A program made the position numbers and the translations under genes. Shown piece by piece: positions 34,512 through 42,418 of a stretch of DNA of 64,000 nucleotides; position 1 is the stretch's first letter, and every line of letters begins with the position of its first letter. The notes beneath the pieces were generated by a model. It was not told the DNA's origin. It saw nothing but the letters and a program-made list of their open reading frames with translations, and searched no databases. This DNA is from Paraburkholderia sp. LEh10. GTDB lineage: Bacteria > Pseudomonadota > Gammaproteobacteria > Burkholderiales > Burkholderiaceae. The stretch covers positions 62,001-126,000 of the forward strand of contig NZ_JAGIPX010000006.1 of the NCBI RefSeq assembly GCF_017814945.1, written 5' to 3'.

Positions 34512-34630
34512 ACGCACGACACTGGATTGCCGGGCATTGGCTCGGCACACCCAACGCCGACAGCATCGATACCGCGACGGGCGAGGCGATCGGCCGGTTC
34601 GCCGACGGCGGATCGGGCGAAGCCGATGCT
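34508..34630 (+). pseudogene. Aldehyde dehydrogenase gene, truncated after about 41 codons
   Basis: The frame starting at 34508 reads MNARHWIAGHWLGTPNADSI, then ATGEAIGRFADGG, which is the standard N-terminus of NAD-dependent aldehyde dehydrogenases. Similarity ends near 34630 and the frame continues in unrelated sequence to a stop at 34786. The start overlaps the LysR stop (ATGA), so the gene was once co-transcribed with the regulator. The break marks a deletion or recombination junction at the edge of the hmf region. Confidence 0.75.
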
Positions 34631-35469
34631 CGGCTACAACGCGTTTGGCCTCATTTTGGAAAAACCTTCATATGCAGACAGATTCACTTACGTCGCGTCA
34701 GCAACAGGCTCTCGCTCGATACAGCAAGCTGCGCCAGCGGAAGACGCCGATCATCACGTCGGGTCGGCTCTGCGGCTCATTTTTAAATCGGCAAATCTGG
34801 GAATCGCAATCGGAAATGGCCTCCGCCTAGGGCATTTCGAAACCGCACGCTACGAGGCCGCTGCGCGCTGCAAAGGAGTTCTCTCCTGGTTTGAGTCGGA
34901 TTTTTATCGTGCCGTCGTCTTTCGTGGACTGCCCGTGTGACAATCTCAGTAGGATCTGGTGCGAGCTGAGGTCGCTCTGCAAACGATGGTGTCTCGCAGT
35001 TTCCCAGAGCTTTTGTTCACCAACTCTTGTTGAACACATAGCCGGCGAATCCGTCTTTCAGGTCGGGTATTTCTGGATAATCGCCTCGGCCAGGTCGCTC
35101 ACTTCCCAACCAGCGCAGCGTGAGTTTGCCAGCCGACGACATCGTCGTTTTGAATTCGACAAGCACAGTTTGATCTTCAGGCAGCGCGACGTTGCGCACG
35201 TTCACTTCGCGGATCAAATTCGGATTGGCCGTGTTCGCCGGAAAGAGCGCGTCATCACGTAGTCAGCCTTTAAAACTGGTCCGCGATGGCGGCGATCATC
35301 TGCGCCTTCACGCGTCCATCTGGAGGATGTGCGTCGAAATCGCATCACGCGACTTCTTTGCGAGCAGTGCCTTGAACGTCATCAACTTCTGCTGTGCAGA
35401 TTGCTTCCAACGGCCCGCGCGGCGTCGGCGCCACGAAGGACGGGCTTCGGTTACCTTTCTTCCTGGTTG
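34631..35469. other. Scrambled region between truncated aldehyde dehydrogenase and MFS gene
   Basis: About 840 bases without an intact recognisable gene. A plus-strand frame at 34672-34830 (about 52 codons from the ATG) has no known motif. A minus-strand frame ending at 35017 looks like a real protein end and is listed separately. Base composition is visibly lower in GC than the hmf operon next to it, in keeping with foreign or decayed DNA. Confidence 0.5.
35017..35262 (-). pseudogene. C-terminal fragment of an unrecognised protein
   Basis: The frame from 35262 down to the stop at 35017 reads DDALFPANTANPNLIREVNV, then RNVALPEDQTVLVEFKTTMS, and ends FAGYVFNKSW. It has the look of a structured beta-rich protein end. 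There is a stop codon directly upstream (35263-35265) and no ATG in the segment; the only in-frame start is a TTG at 35217. I do not recognise the family. It is most likely a gene remnant. Confidence 0.35.
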
Positions 35470-36648
35470 TTACGTCTGTGCGCCGGTGAAAGCCGGAACA
35501 CGTCGCCCGTAAGCGAGTGAATTGACTGCCACGGCGGCAAGTGCAAGCAACACGCCAACCACAGCGAGCCCGATCCAGGCGGCGTGAAGCGCACCGACGC
35601 CGCCGAGCGCCGCCCCGAGTGCGCCGCCAAGAAAGTACGAAACCATGTAGACGGTGTTGAGACGGCTGCGGGCCTCGGGACGCAGCGCGTAGATCCGCGC
35701 CTGGTTGGCGATAAAGGTCGCGCGGTTGCCGAGGTCCAGCAGCACCATGCCGACGATCAGCCATGCCAGACTGCGCCCGCCCGCTGCAACGAACGCGAAC
35801 GCCACGACGACCGTCAGCGCGCCGGCGGAAGCGATCTTGCGGGCGCCAATCCGGTCGACGACCGCGCCGAGCTGCGCCGATACCGAGAGGCCGACGATCC
35901 CGGCGAGTCCGAATGCACCGATGGTGGCAGGACCGAAGTGATAAGGCGGGCGCACGAGCAGCGCGGCCAGCGTCGCCCAGAACGCGCTGAACGCGGCAAA
36001 CACCAGAAAACCCATTGCCGCGGAGATCCGCAACAGTCCTTCGTCGCGCACCAGACGAACGAGGGAGCGCATCAGTTCGCCGTAGCGGATCGTGGCGAGT
36101 CCCGTCGCGACAGGCAGCCCTCGAATCACGACAAGGAGTGCGAGATCGATGATGGCGGCGATCAGGAATATTGAGCGCCAGCCGAGCATCGCACCAATGA
36201 AGCCGCTCAACGTGCGCGCCAGCAGGACGCCTGAGGAAAGGCCGCCCAGCAGCGAACCGACTATGCGGCCGCGGGTCTCGGGGGCGGCCGCGCCCGAGAC
36301 CGCCGGAATGATGATCTGCGCCGAGATCGCCGTCATGCCGACCAGGAAGCTGCATACGGCGAGGACGGAGAATGATGGCGCGGCCGCGCAGCCGATCAAC
36401 GCCACTGCATTCGCGATGATCGCCCGCGACGCCAGCGTGCGAGGCTGGACACCGTCGGCGAGCGGTACAAATAGAAGCAATCCAATTGCGTAGCCGAGTT
36501 GGGTGAGCGTGGCGATGAGACTCCCGCGCGCAGATGGCAGTGCGAACGCCGCTGCGATCTGCGGAAGCAACGGCTGATGATAGTAAATCGGTGACACGGC
36601 TAGCGCGCAGCACAGAGCCATCAGATACACCTGGCGCGTGGAGATCAT
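35470..36648 (-). CDS. MFS transporter (drug/metabolite exporter type)
   Basis: A 392-residue major facilitator with about twelve hydrophobic helices. Typical segments are QPLLPQIAAAFALPSARGSL, LLLFVPLADG, SAQIIIPAVSGAAAPETRGR and GMVLLDLGNRATFIANQARI. This subgroup is often annotated as YnfM/arabinose efflux-like. The start at 36648 gives a normal N-terminus although no strong ribosome site is visible; the longer frame to 36753 runs back into the isochorismatase gene. The gene lies 37 bases after that gene on the same strand, so the two may form one unit. Confidence 0.85.
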   Translation of the reverse strand: MISTRQVYLMALCCALAVSPIYYHQPLLPQIAAAFALPSARGSLIATLTQLGYAIGLLLFVPLADGVQPRTLASRAIIANAVALIGCAAAPSFSVLAVCSFLVGMTAISAQIIIPAVSGAAAPETRGRIVGSLLGGLSSGVLLARTLSGFIGAMLGWRSIFLIAAIIDLALLVVIRGLPVATGLATIRYGELMRSLVRLVRDEGLLRISAAMGFLVFAAFSAFWATLAALLVRPPYHFGPATIGAFGLAGIVGLSVSAQLGAVVDRIGARKIASAGALTVVVAFAFVAAGGRSLAWLIVGMVLLDLGNRATFIANQARIYALRPEARSRLNTVYMVSYFLGGALGAALGGVGALHAAWIGLAVVGVLLALAAVAVNSLAYGRRVPAFTGAQT

Positions 36649-36685
36649 GGTTGTCGTCGCGAAGCTGGATGGAACCGGCGGGTGC

Positions 36686-37312
36686 TCATGCTTTCGGCAA
36701 GGCTTCGACGAGTTCGGCGGTGCTGACGATACTGTGCGCATAGGTCGGCCCATTCAGTTCATGCGCTGCACGCATCATTTCCGGCTGCAATGCGGCGGTC
36801 GCGTCCTTCACGAGCGTCACGTGATAACCGAGTTCCATTGCATATCGCCCGGTGGCCTCGATGCAGGTGTTGGCCAGCAGACCAACGATCACCACATGCG
36901 TCACGCGGTGCTGCTTGAGCTGGAAATCAAGATCCGTATTCGCAAAGCCGCTCGAACCCCAATGTTCGAGCGCCACGATATCGCCCGGTTGCGGCGCGAA
37001 GTCGGGGTGCCATTCGCCGCCCCACTCGCCTTTGGCAAAGTGATGGCCAGCCATGATCTTGCGCTGGCTCGGGCTCGGATGACACCAGCACCGGTAATCG
37101 CCCGGCTGCCAACGGCGGTGCGGAACATAGATGACCTTAATCCCGGCGTCCCGGACCGCCTTGTTGATGGTTCGAAGGTTGTCGAGCAGCCTCACTTCTG
37201 TCGCAATCTTTTCGACGAAAGGCCAGACCTTGCCGCCTTCGGACAAAAAGTCGTTGTACGGATCGACGAACAGTAGTGCGGTAGACCTGGCGTCGTAGGC
37301 GGTGGCGCTCAT
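36686..37312 (-). CDS. Isochorismatase-family cysteine hydrolase
   Basis: A 208-residue hydrolase of the isochorismatase/nicotinamidase fold. The catalytic triad is visible: Asp in LLFVDPYNDFL, a central Lys (about residue 89-97), and Cys in LLANTCIEATGR. A GGAGG site lies 7 bases before the second Met (37312), which is preferred to the Met at 37318. Members hydrolyse amides or vinyl ethers; the substrate here is unknown. It is divergent from a muconolactone-isomerase-like gene, with two identical-type operators in the gap. Confidence 0.88.
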   Translation of the reverse strand: MSATAYDARSTALLFVDPYNDFLSEGGKVWPFVEKIATEVRLLDNLRTINKAVRDAGIKVIYVPHRRWQPGDYRCWCHPSPSQRKIMAGHHFAKGEWGGEWHPDFAPQPGDIVALEHWGSSGFANTDLDFQLKQHRVTHVVIVGLLANTCIEATGRYAMELGYHVTLVKDATAALQPEMMRAAHELNGPTYAHSIVSTAELVEALPKA

Positions 37313-37436
37313 TTGCATTCCTCCAGAAGTGGCGTACGAAAACTGCGTCTCGACATGGCTCGCTTCTCGACGGGAGACCTTGCGATCCCGCTGACGATTC
37401 AGCTTGCGACGAACCTTGCCGGTCGTCGCATTGTAG

Positions 37437-37451
37437 CTATGCTTTCCATAG
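37437..37451. promoter_or_regulatory. Operator-like palindrome CTATG-N5-CATAG, copy 1
   Basis: CTATG-CTTTC-CATAG, a perfect dyad of 5-base arms. It lies 125 bases upstream of the isochorismatase start and shares arms and spacing with the copy at 37552-37566. Confidence 0.6.
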
Positions 37452-37551
37452 TGTCAAGAAGAGAATGTGTCTCGCCGACAGACCAAAATTTGCACGCCAC
37501 ATATAAATTCGACTCGTCACGCCGCGTTTGCAATACCGCCACGCCGTGATA

Positions 37552-37566
37552 CTATGTTTTTCATAG
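37552..37566. promoter_or_regulatory. Operator-like palindrome CTATG-N5-CATAG, copy 2
   Basis: CTATG-TTTTT-CATAG, the same dyad as at 37437. It ends 23 bases before the start of the muconolactone-isomerase-like gene and just before its AAAGGAGAG ribosome site, a place where a bound repressor would block transcription. Confidence 0.6.
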
Positions 37567-37589
37567 GTTATTGATCAAAGGAGAGCAAC

Positions 37590-37880
37590 ATGCAGTATCT
37601 CGTGATGATTTCCCGTTCAGAAAACGCATCCACTATGTCTCCCGATAAGCAGGACATCGAGGCGGAGGCCGAATATGTGCGTCGGCTTTACGCCTCTGGC
37701 GTGGTTCGTCAGATATGGCTGCGCGCTGAAGGCGGCGCCTGCATGATTTCGGAAGCGGACGACGAAGACCGCCTGATTCAGCTTCTGTCGGGACTTCCGC
37801 TGGTAAAGTCAGGCTTCCTTGCCTCGCCGCAGATCAGCCAGTTGCGCTCATACTCGGGGTTTGGTCCGCGGACCAGCTGA
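37590..37880 (+). CDS. Muconolactone delta-isomerase-like small protein
   Basis: A 96-residue protein with the ferredoxin-like fold of muconolactone isomerase/YciI relatives: EAEYVRRLYASGVVRQIWLR, GGACMISEADDEDRLIQLL, LPLVKSGFL, and a C-terminus YSGFGPRTS. An AAAGGAGAG site lies 6 bases upstream. Family members isomerise muconolactone or simply share the fold; no beta-ketoadipate genes are nearby, so the reaction is uncertain. Divergent from the isochorismatase gene with shared operators. Confidence 0.82.
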   Translation: MQYLVMISRSENASTMSPDKQDIEAEAEYVRRLYASGVVRQIWLRAEGGACMISEADDEDRLIQLLSGLPLVKSGFLASPQISQLRSYSGFGPRTS

Positions 37881-37994
37881 ACATCACGTTGGGGCGTCAG
37901 CGCTCAGGCGACGCCCTCTCAAGTCAGCGATGCTCAGGCTTTTGAGGTCGCCCGCAGGACGCAGCAACTGCGTGCTCTTTCGCAGGAAGAACCG

Positions 37995-38501
37995 ATGCTC
38001 GGGACACGTTTCGGAGCGCGGCCAACACCGCCGACTCCAGACCGACGACTCGCCGCTGCAACAGCTCGAGTCAGCTCAGGGACCTTCTTTGCCAATCGCT
38101 CCATCTACGTTGATTTGCTCGCGCTCATTGACTCGATGGACGAACCCGAATGCCTGCTTCGACTGGTGAGGGGTTACTCCAATCAATACGACCCGAACTA
38201 CGCACTCAAGAACGGCTTGCAGATGTCGGTGCTCTACGCGATGGTGCAGCGCGCGCGTGACTGGCCGACCGTACGGTCGTCTTCGCATGAGAGCGACCTG
38301 CTCAACGCAATTTTCGTGACGCTCGATGCAAGCTTGCTACCGCATCCCGCAAGCGGTGATGGACGTCAGGCGATGCCCCACCCGTTTCCGTCTCATCGAC
38401 TTCCGATAGTCGGCCGCCGATGTCCAATTAGATCAACGTCAGCTCATCACCGAACTGCCGCACCAAGCTACGAAATTATATCATGTCATAACAAGTTATA
38501 A
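37995..38501 (+). CDS. Open reading frame of unknown family
   Basis: A 168-codon frame. Its middle (FANRSIYVDLLALIDSMDEP to ASLLPHP) looks protein-like, with regular hydrophobic spacing, while both ends look like chance coding. No clear ribosome site precedes the ATG. I do not recognise it. It may be a decayed gene or a short hypothetical protein in the 800-base gap between the isomerase-like gene and the DoxX operon. Confidence 0.25.
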   Translation: MLGTRFGARPTPPTPDRRLAAATARVSSGTFFANRSIYVDLLALIDSMDEPECLLRLVRGYSNQYDPNYALKNGLQMSVLYAMVQRARDWPTVRSSSHESDLLNAIFVTLDASLLPHPASGDGRQAMPHPFPSHRLPIVGRRCPIRSTSAHHRTAAPSYEIISCHNKL

Positions 38502-38572
38502 CGATCGATTTAGAGGGCATGATCGCGCGCTGAAATGAAACGTTCACGGAACCACGAAATATCGGTTCTGCT

Positions 38573-38601
38573 GTAACCATTCCTGAGTTCGCGACGATCT
38601 A
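38573..38601 (+). promoter_or_regulatory. ECF sigma promoter (GTAACC-N16-CGATCTA) of the doxX-sigma-nrsF operon
   Basis: GTAACC at 38573-38578, exactly 16 bases, then CGATCTA at 38595-38601, 80 bases upstream of the doxX ATG. The same elements with the same spacing recur at 40652-40680. The pattern resembles the GTAACC-N16-CGAA motif recalled for Caulobacter SigF, whose partner is NrsF. Autoregulation by the sigma factor at 39267 is inferred. Confidence 0.65.
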
Positions 38602-38680
38602 TCTAATGCGGCCACTATCCGGCCGATTCGCACGATGCCGGTGTGCTCGTTTTCCACCACCATCTCGACATTCAACGCCC

Positions 38681-39199
38681 ATGAATCTCTTTCGCTCGCT
38701 ACTCCTTGTTGTCAATCCATCTTGGCTCGCGGCCCGCTTCGAGCGATTCTCAGTTTTGCCTATCCGCCTGGTCGTGGGCTACGGTTTCATGGCGCACGGT
38801 TATGCAAAGCTCGTCAAGAATCCGGAAAACTTCGCCGCGATCCTCCACGCGCTCGGTGTTCCGGCCCCTCATCTGATGACATGGAGCACCATCGTCATAG
38901 AACTGTTTGGCGGCTTCGCAATCCTCGTTGGCGCATTCGTGCCGCTCGTCACGATTCCGATGCTCGCCGTGCTGCTCGTCGCCACGCTCACGGTGCATCT
39001 GCAATTCGGGTTCGCTTCAATCAAGTTGATGTCGATAACGGGTGGAATACCGCGGTTCGGGCCGCCGGGTTATGAAACAGATCTGCTTTACATTGCGGGC
39101 CTGATTGCGCTCGTGTTCAATGGGCCGGGGCCCCTGGCCGTGGACGGTGCGCTCAGGCGCTGGTATACCCGCCGCGTCGACGGCTTGTTGCGAGCGTGA
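38681..39199 (+). CDS. DoxX-family membrane protein
   Basis: A 172-residue protein with four hydrophobic helices and the DoxX features RLVVGYGFMAHGYAKLVKNP, FAAILHALGVPAPHLMTW, IELFGGFAILVGAFVPL and GYETDLLYIAGLIALVFNGP. The start at 38681 was chosen over 38606 because it gives the usual N-terminus after a promoter at 38573-38601. It is the first gene of a three-gene unit with an ECF sigma factor and its anti-sigma factor. DoxX proteins are linked to redox or thiol stress in several bacteria; the function here is inferred only. Confidence 0.87.
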   Translation: MNLFRSLLLVVNPSWLAARFERFSVLPIRLVVGYGFMAHGYAKLVKNPENFAAILHALGVPAPHLMTWSTIVIELFGGFAILVGAFVPLVTIPMLAVLLVATLTVHLQFGFASIKLMSITGGIPRFGPPGYETDLLYIAGLIALVFNGPGPLAVDGALRRWYTRRVDGLLRA

Positions 39200-39266
39200 C
39201 GTGCGTAACGTCGACCGCTTATCGTCCTTCGGGACGATGACATCGCGTCCCCCTGCTGGCCGCGAG

Positions 39267-39854
39267 ATGCAGACGACCGTGAAAAGTCTCGATGCGAATT
39301 CAATGATGTCAGAAGCGGAACGCCAGCTCACCGCACTGCTCATGCGTTCGATCAACGGCGACAGCCAGGCATATCGGATGTTTCTCGATAAACTCGCGCG
39401 TCATCTGCGCACTCGCCTGCGGAAACGTTTGCGCCAGCAGGACGCGGACATCGAAGATCTGGTACAGGAAATTCTTCTCGCCGTGCACAAGGGTCTCGAT
39501 ACGTTCAGGCCGGAAGTGCCGCTGACCGCATGGATCAGTGCGATCGTGCGTTACAAGCTCGCCGATCACGTCCGTTCGGCGGTGCGCCGCAGTGCACTCT
39601 TCGAACCACTTGATGAGGATTCGGAGGCGGAAGCGGAATCGCAATTCGAGACACTCGAAGCACAGCGCGATCTGCAGCGGTTGCTGGCCACGCTACCGCC
39701 GCGGCAGCGCGGTCCAATTGAGCATATGAAGCTATGGGGCTTGTCGGTCGCTGAAACTGCGGCGACGATGGGTCTTTCCGAGTCGGCCGTAAAGGTTGGT
39801 GTGCATCGTGGTCTCAACACACTCGCGGCAAAATTCCGGGGGAAATCAAAATGA
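39267..39854 (+). CDS. ECF-type RNA polymerase sigma factor (partner of NrsF)
   Basis: A 195-residue sigma factor. Region 2 contains DADIEDLVQEILLAVHKGLD and TFRPEVPLTAWISAIVRYKL, and region 4 contains LPPRQRGPIEHMKLWGLSVA followed by ETAATMGLSESAVKVGVHRG. The extreme start is uncertain: ATG codons at 39237, 39267 and 39306 are in frame and none has a strong ribosome site. Its stop overlaps the anti-sigma start by 4 bases. With the DUF1109/NrsF partner it belongs to the SigF-like ECF group that responds to oxidants or heavy metals. Confidence 0.9.
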   Translation: MQTTVKSLDANSMMSEAERQLTALLMRSINGDSQAYRMFLDKLARHLRTRLRKRLRQQDADIEDLVQEILLAVHKGLDTFRPEVPLTAWISAIVRYKLADHVRSAVRRSALFEPLDEDSEAEAESQFETLEAQRDLQRLLATLPPRQRGPIEHMKLWGLSVAETAATMGLSESAVKVGVHRGLNTLAAKFRGKSK

Positions 39855-40492
39855 ATACACAAGAGTTCATCGCAATGCTCGCGGACAGTCCTCGTCCACC
39901 GTCGCGGTCAGCGGTGGCAAGCCGCCTCGGCATGGGTCTCGCGGTCAGTCTTACTGCGGCGCTGTCGCTGCTTGTGATATTGCCAGGCGACGGCACCAGC
40001 CTTATAACACGCGTGGCAATGCCCGTCTTCTGGGCCAAGCTGGCATTGCCGTTGACGATGACGCTCGCAGCCACGTGTGTGACGTCGCGTCTGTCACAGC
40101 CGGGTGTGCGCGTCGGTCGCGCGTGGGCCGCGTTGATTCTTCCCGTGGGCGTCGCATGGCTCGCCGCACTCATCGTGCTTGCTCTCGCCGTGCCTGAAGC
40201 GCGCGGCGCCCTGATATTGGGGCACACGTGGCGTGTCTGTTCGCTGAAAATCATGCTGCTCTCGTTGCCGGCGCTTGGCGCATTGCTGTGGGCGATGCGA
40301 GGCCTGGCTCCTACCCGTCCCCGGCTCGCCGGCGCTGCCACGGGACTTCTTGCTGGAGCGTTAGGCACGTTGGCTTACAGCCTGCGCTGCCCCGAGATGC
40401 ATGTGCCCTTCTGGGCAACCTGGTACCTGCTCGGCATGGCAGCGCCTGCTCTTGTCGGTGGCCTTCTCGGTCCACGCGCGATGCGGTGGTAA
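39851..40492 (+). CDS. NrsF-type (DUF1109) membrane anti-sigma factor
   Basis: A 213-residue protein with six hydrophobic helices. It has the DUF1109 hallmarks MFWAKLAL-like (here MPVFWAKLALPLTM), an HTWRVCSLKIMLLSLPAL segment, and the Cys-containing LRCPEMHVPFWATWYLLGM near the C-terminus. NrsF proteins hold the cognate sigma factor at the membrane and release it on stress sensed by conserved cysteines; Cys residues in TWRVCS and LRCPEM are candidates. The gene overlaps the sigma stop by 4 bases. Confidence 0.88.
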   Translation: MNTQEFIAMLADSPRPPSRSAVASRLGMGLAVSLTAALSLLVILPGDGTSLITRVAMPVFWAKLALPLTMTLAATCVTSRLSQPGVRVGRAWAALILPVGVAWLAALIVLALAVPEARGALILGHTWRVCSLKIMLLSLPALGALLWAMRGLAPTRPRLAGAATGLLAGALGTLAYSLRCPEMHVPFWATWYLLGMAAPALVGGLLGPRAMRW

Positions 40493-40500
40493 GGCGCCGT

Positions 40501-40515
40501 GTGTCGAGACGACAC
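40501..40515 (+). terminator. Stem-loop just after nrsF
   Basis: GTGTCG-AGA-CGACAC forms a perfect 6-bp stem 9 bases after the nrsF stop. No T run follows, so it is only a possible terminator or stabilising hairpin. Confidence 0.35.
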
Positions 40516-40651
40516 CGTGGCCTTGCGGCGCGCACTACGGCCTGGAATCGACGCCGGCGTGTCGACTTTCTCTTCGAAATCATTCGGGCGACAACACGGA
40601 CACGAGAGCGTGGCGTACGAAGCCACTACGTGAAAAAAGCTGCATTTTCTT

Positions 40652-40680
40652 GTAACCCGCTCTCGCCCTATCCCGATCTA
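40652..40680 (+). promoter_or_regulatory. ECF sigma promoter (GTAACC-N16-CGATCTA) upstream of the DUF4148 gene
   Basis: GTAACC at 40652-40657, 16 bases, CGATCTA at 40674-40680: identical elements and spacing to 38573-38601. It points to the DUF4148 gene at 40860, leaving an untranslated leader of roughly 170 bases in which I see no other gene. The DUF4148 gene is thus a likely second target of the sigma factor. Confidence 0.6.
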
Positions 40681-40859
40681 TCAGATAGCCAGCCCTGAAT
40701 CGGCGGCAGCACGATGAGAACCTTGTCGGTTGCATCGAAATGCCGGGACGGTCAGGCGGCGCATCGGCGACACGGTCTGGTGAACGATGCCGCATTCAGA
40801 CGGCCCGCATTCCCGCTGCTCCGCGTCGCGACGCACATCAGCTCTTCAGAGGATTCAAC

Positions 40860-41228
40860 ATGCAAGTTCGTAAAGTGATGGCCATCTTGCTTCTTTCCAG
40901 CACGTCGATCGGCTTCATCGGTACCGCCCAAGCACAAGGCAAAACGCGGGAGCAGGTTCGCCAGGAACTGATCGATGCAGAACAGAACGGTTCCATGTAC
41001 GTAACTGATGCGTCGTACCCGGATGTGAACGCGATCTATCAACATTTGCTCGACCAGAAGAACGCCGCGCATGCAAACGATAGCGCCATCGGTCCCGACG
41101 TGAACGGCTCAACCGAAACCGGTCGGTCTGCCGCGCACGACTCACGCCCGATGTCCGACGGGCCCTCTCACGACGATGGCTGTGTCGGTCCGATCAGCTT
41201 CTGCGAGATCTATTTCGGCGGCAGCTGA
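40860..41228 (+). CDS. Secreted DUF4148-family protein
   Basis: A 122-residue small exported protein. The signal peptide MQVRKVMAILLLSSTSIGFI ends with cleavage after AQA. The mature part begins GKTREQVRQELIDAEQNG, the typical DUF4148 motif, and then SYPDVN. The C-terminus holds two Cys (DDGCVGPISFCEIYF), which could form a disulfide in the periplasm. AGAGGA precedes the ATG. DUF4148 proteins are abundant in Burkholderiales and of unknown function. The upstream ECF promoter suggests stress induction. Confidence 0.8.
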   Translation: MQVRKVMAILLLSSTSIGFIGTAQAQGKTREQVRQELIDAEQNGSMYVTDASYPDVNAIYQHLLDQKNAAHANDSAIGPDVNGSTETGRSAAHDSRPMSDGPSHDDGCVGPISFCEIYFGGS

Positions 41229-41363
41229 TCCGCACCGGTAAAGGTCGCCTGATAGCGCAAAACGAGCCACGCGGTGCGCCAAGTCTGCTTCCGAAACGTG
41301 CACGTCACTGGTCCGTCGTCTGTGGACTGCGCGATCCCGAACTTCCAGACAAACGCAAGACTG

Positions 41364-42155
41364 CTATCGCTTGCTTCGTGGTCTTTGTGTTTCTGCTTTC
41401 GGAGCGCGCTTTCTGTCGATACGCAACCGATACTTGAACGTGCCGCTTCTGAAATAGAGGTATTCGAAGTCGATTGGGTGACCTCGGCTATCGTGAGTGA
41501 GTCGTTCGATCCGCAGCATCGGTGCGCCCACTTTGATCTTGAGCGCGCGCGCAATGGAGGCACTCGCCGATATCGCATCGATGCTCAGATCGGCGCTCCC
41601 CAAAGCGATCCCACAGTCGTTTTCAAGAATGAGGAAAATATCGCGCGCGGAGAGATCCGCACGTTTCAGCTTCTCACCGAGTTGCTCGGGCAAGAATGTG
41701 ACCTCGTAAGAAACCGGCTCGCGATTGAGCAGGCGAACGCGATGGATTTCCACGACGTTGGCCCCGTCTGGTAAGGCGAGCTTACTTGCGACCTGAGCAG
41801 ATGCCCGGGCGATGCGGAAGGACATCACATGATTGACGATCTCATGCCCGCTGCCCGACATCGCCTCAGCGAAACCCTGCAGCGTGGCAATGTCCTGAAA
41901 CGCCGCCTTCGGCTGAGAGACGAAAGAGCCTTTTCCGTGCACCTTGAAGATCAGGCCTTCCTTTTCAAGATCGCCGAGTGCCTGTCGAATCGTAATGCGG
42001 CTCACGGCGAACATGGTCTGAAGCTCACTCTCGGAAGGCATGCGGCTGTGCGGCGCATACTCGCCGCTCAGAATGCCGACGCGTAGGGTGTCTTTGATCT
42101 GTCGGTAGAGCGGTATCGGAGAATCGATCTCGAACGTTGGGCGACGTGGCGACAT
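41364..42155 (-). CDS. GntR/HutC-family transcriptional regulator with UTRA domain
   Basis: A 263-residue regulator. The GntR winged helix is at residues 8-80 (PIPLYRQIKDTLRVGILSGE, PSESELQTMFAVSRITIRQA, LEKEGLIFKVHGKGSFV), followed by a UTRA ligand domain (about 100-245) with REPVSYEVTFLPEQLGEKL and GHPIDFEYLYFRSGTFKYRL. The start at 42155 gives the standard N-terminus. The neighbouring LysR gene is divergent. UTRA regulators sense sugars, histidine derivatives or similar small ligands; no obvious target operon is adjacent, so its role is open. Confidence 0.9.
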   Translation of the reverse strand: MSPRRPTFEIDSPIPLYRQIKDTLRVGILSGEYAPHSRMPSESELQTMFAVSRITIRQALGDLEKEGLIFKVHGKGSFVSQPKAAFQDIATLQGFAEAMSGSGHEIVNHVMSFRIARASAQVASKLALPDGANVVEIHRVRLLNREPVSYEVTFLPEQLGEKLKRADLSARDIFLILENDCGIALGSADLSIDAISASASIARALKIKVGAPMLRIERLTHDSRGHPIDFEYLYFRSGTFKYRLRIDRKRAPKAETQRPRSKR

Positions 42156-42418
42156 GGGCGATGAGCGAACGAGCAACAAAGGCACGGAACGCGGGGGCTT
42201 AAAGTTTGCGGATTGTACTCCCTTCGCAGGTATGGGCTTCCCCGCTGGTACGCGGACCCGCCCGTTTGCAAAGCGAAGAGACATCCATTTTCAATGAACT
42301 GGGAATAAAAAGACGCTCTGATGTGTTGACGCAGGTGAATCGCAAACAACACACACCGCCAAATTCTTCTTCCGGGATGCCGGCGCGGCGACCGGAGTTT
42401 CATCGTGCGGAAACATGA

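Noticed and set aside
41229..41363. Minus-strand frame with protein-like text (KFGIAQSTDDGPVTCTFRKQ) after the DUF4148 gene
   Set aside because: It belongs to a frame that overlaps the GntR gene, has no start or ribosome site of its own, and matches no family I recognise.
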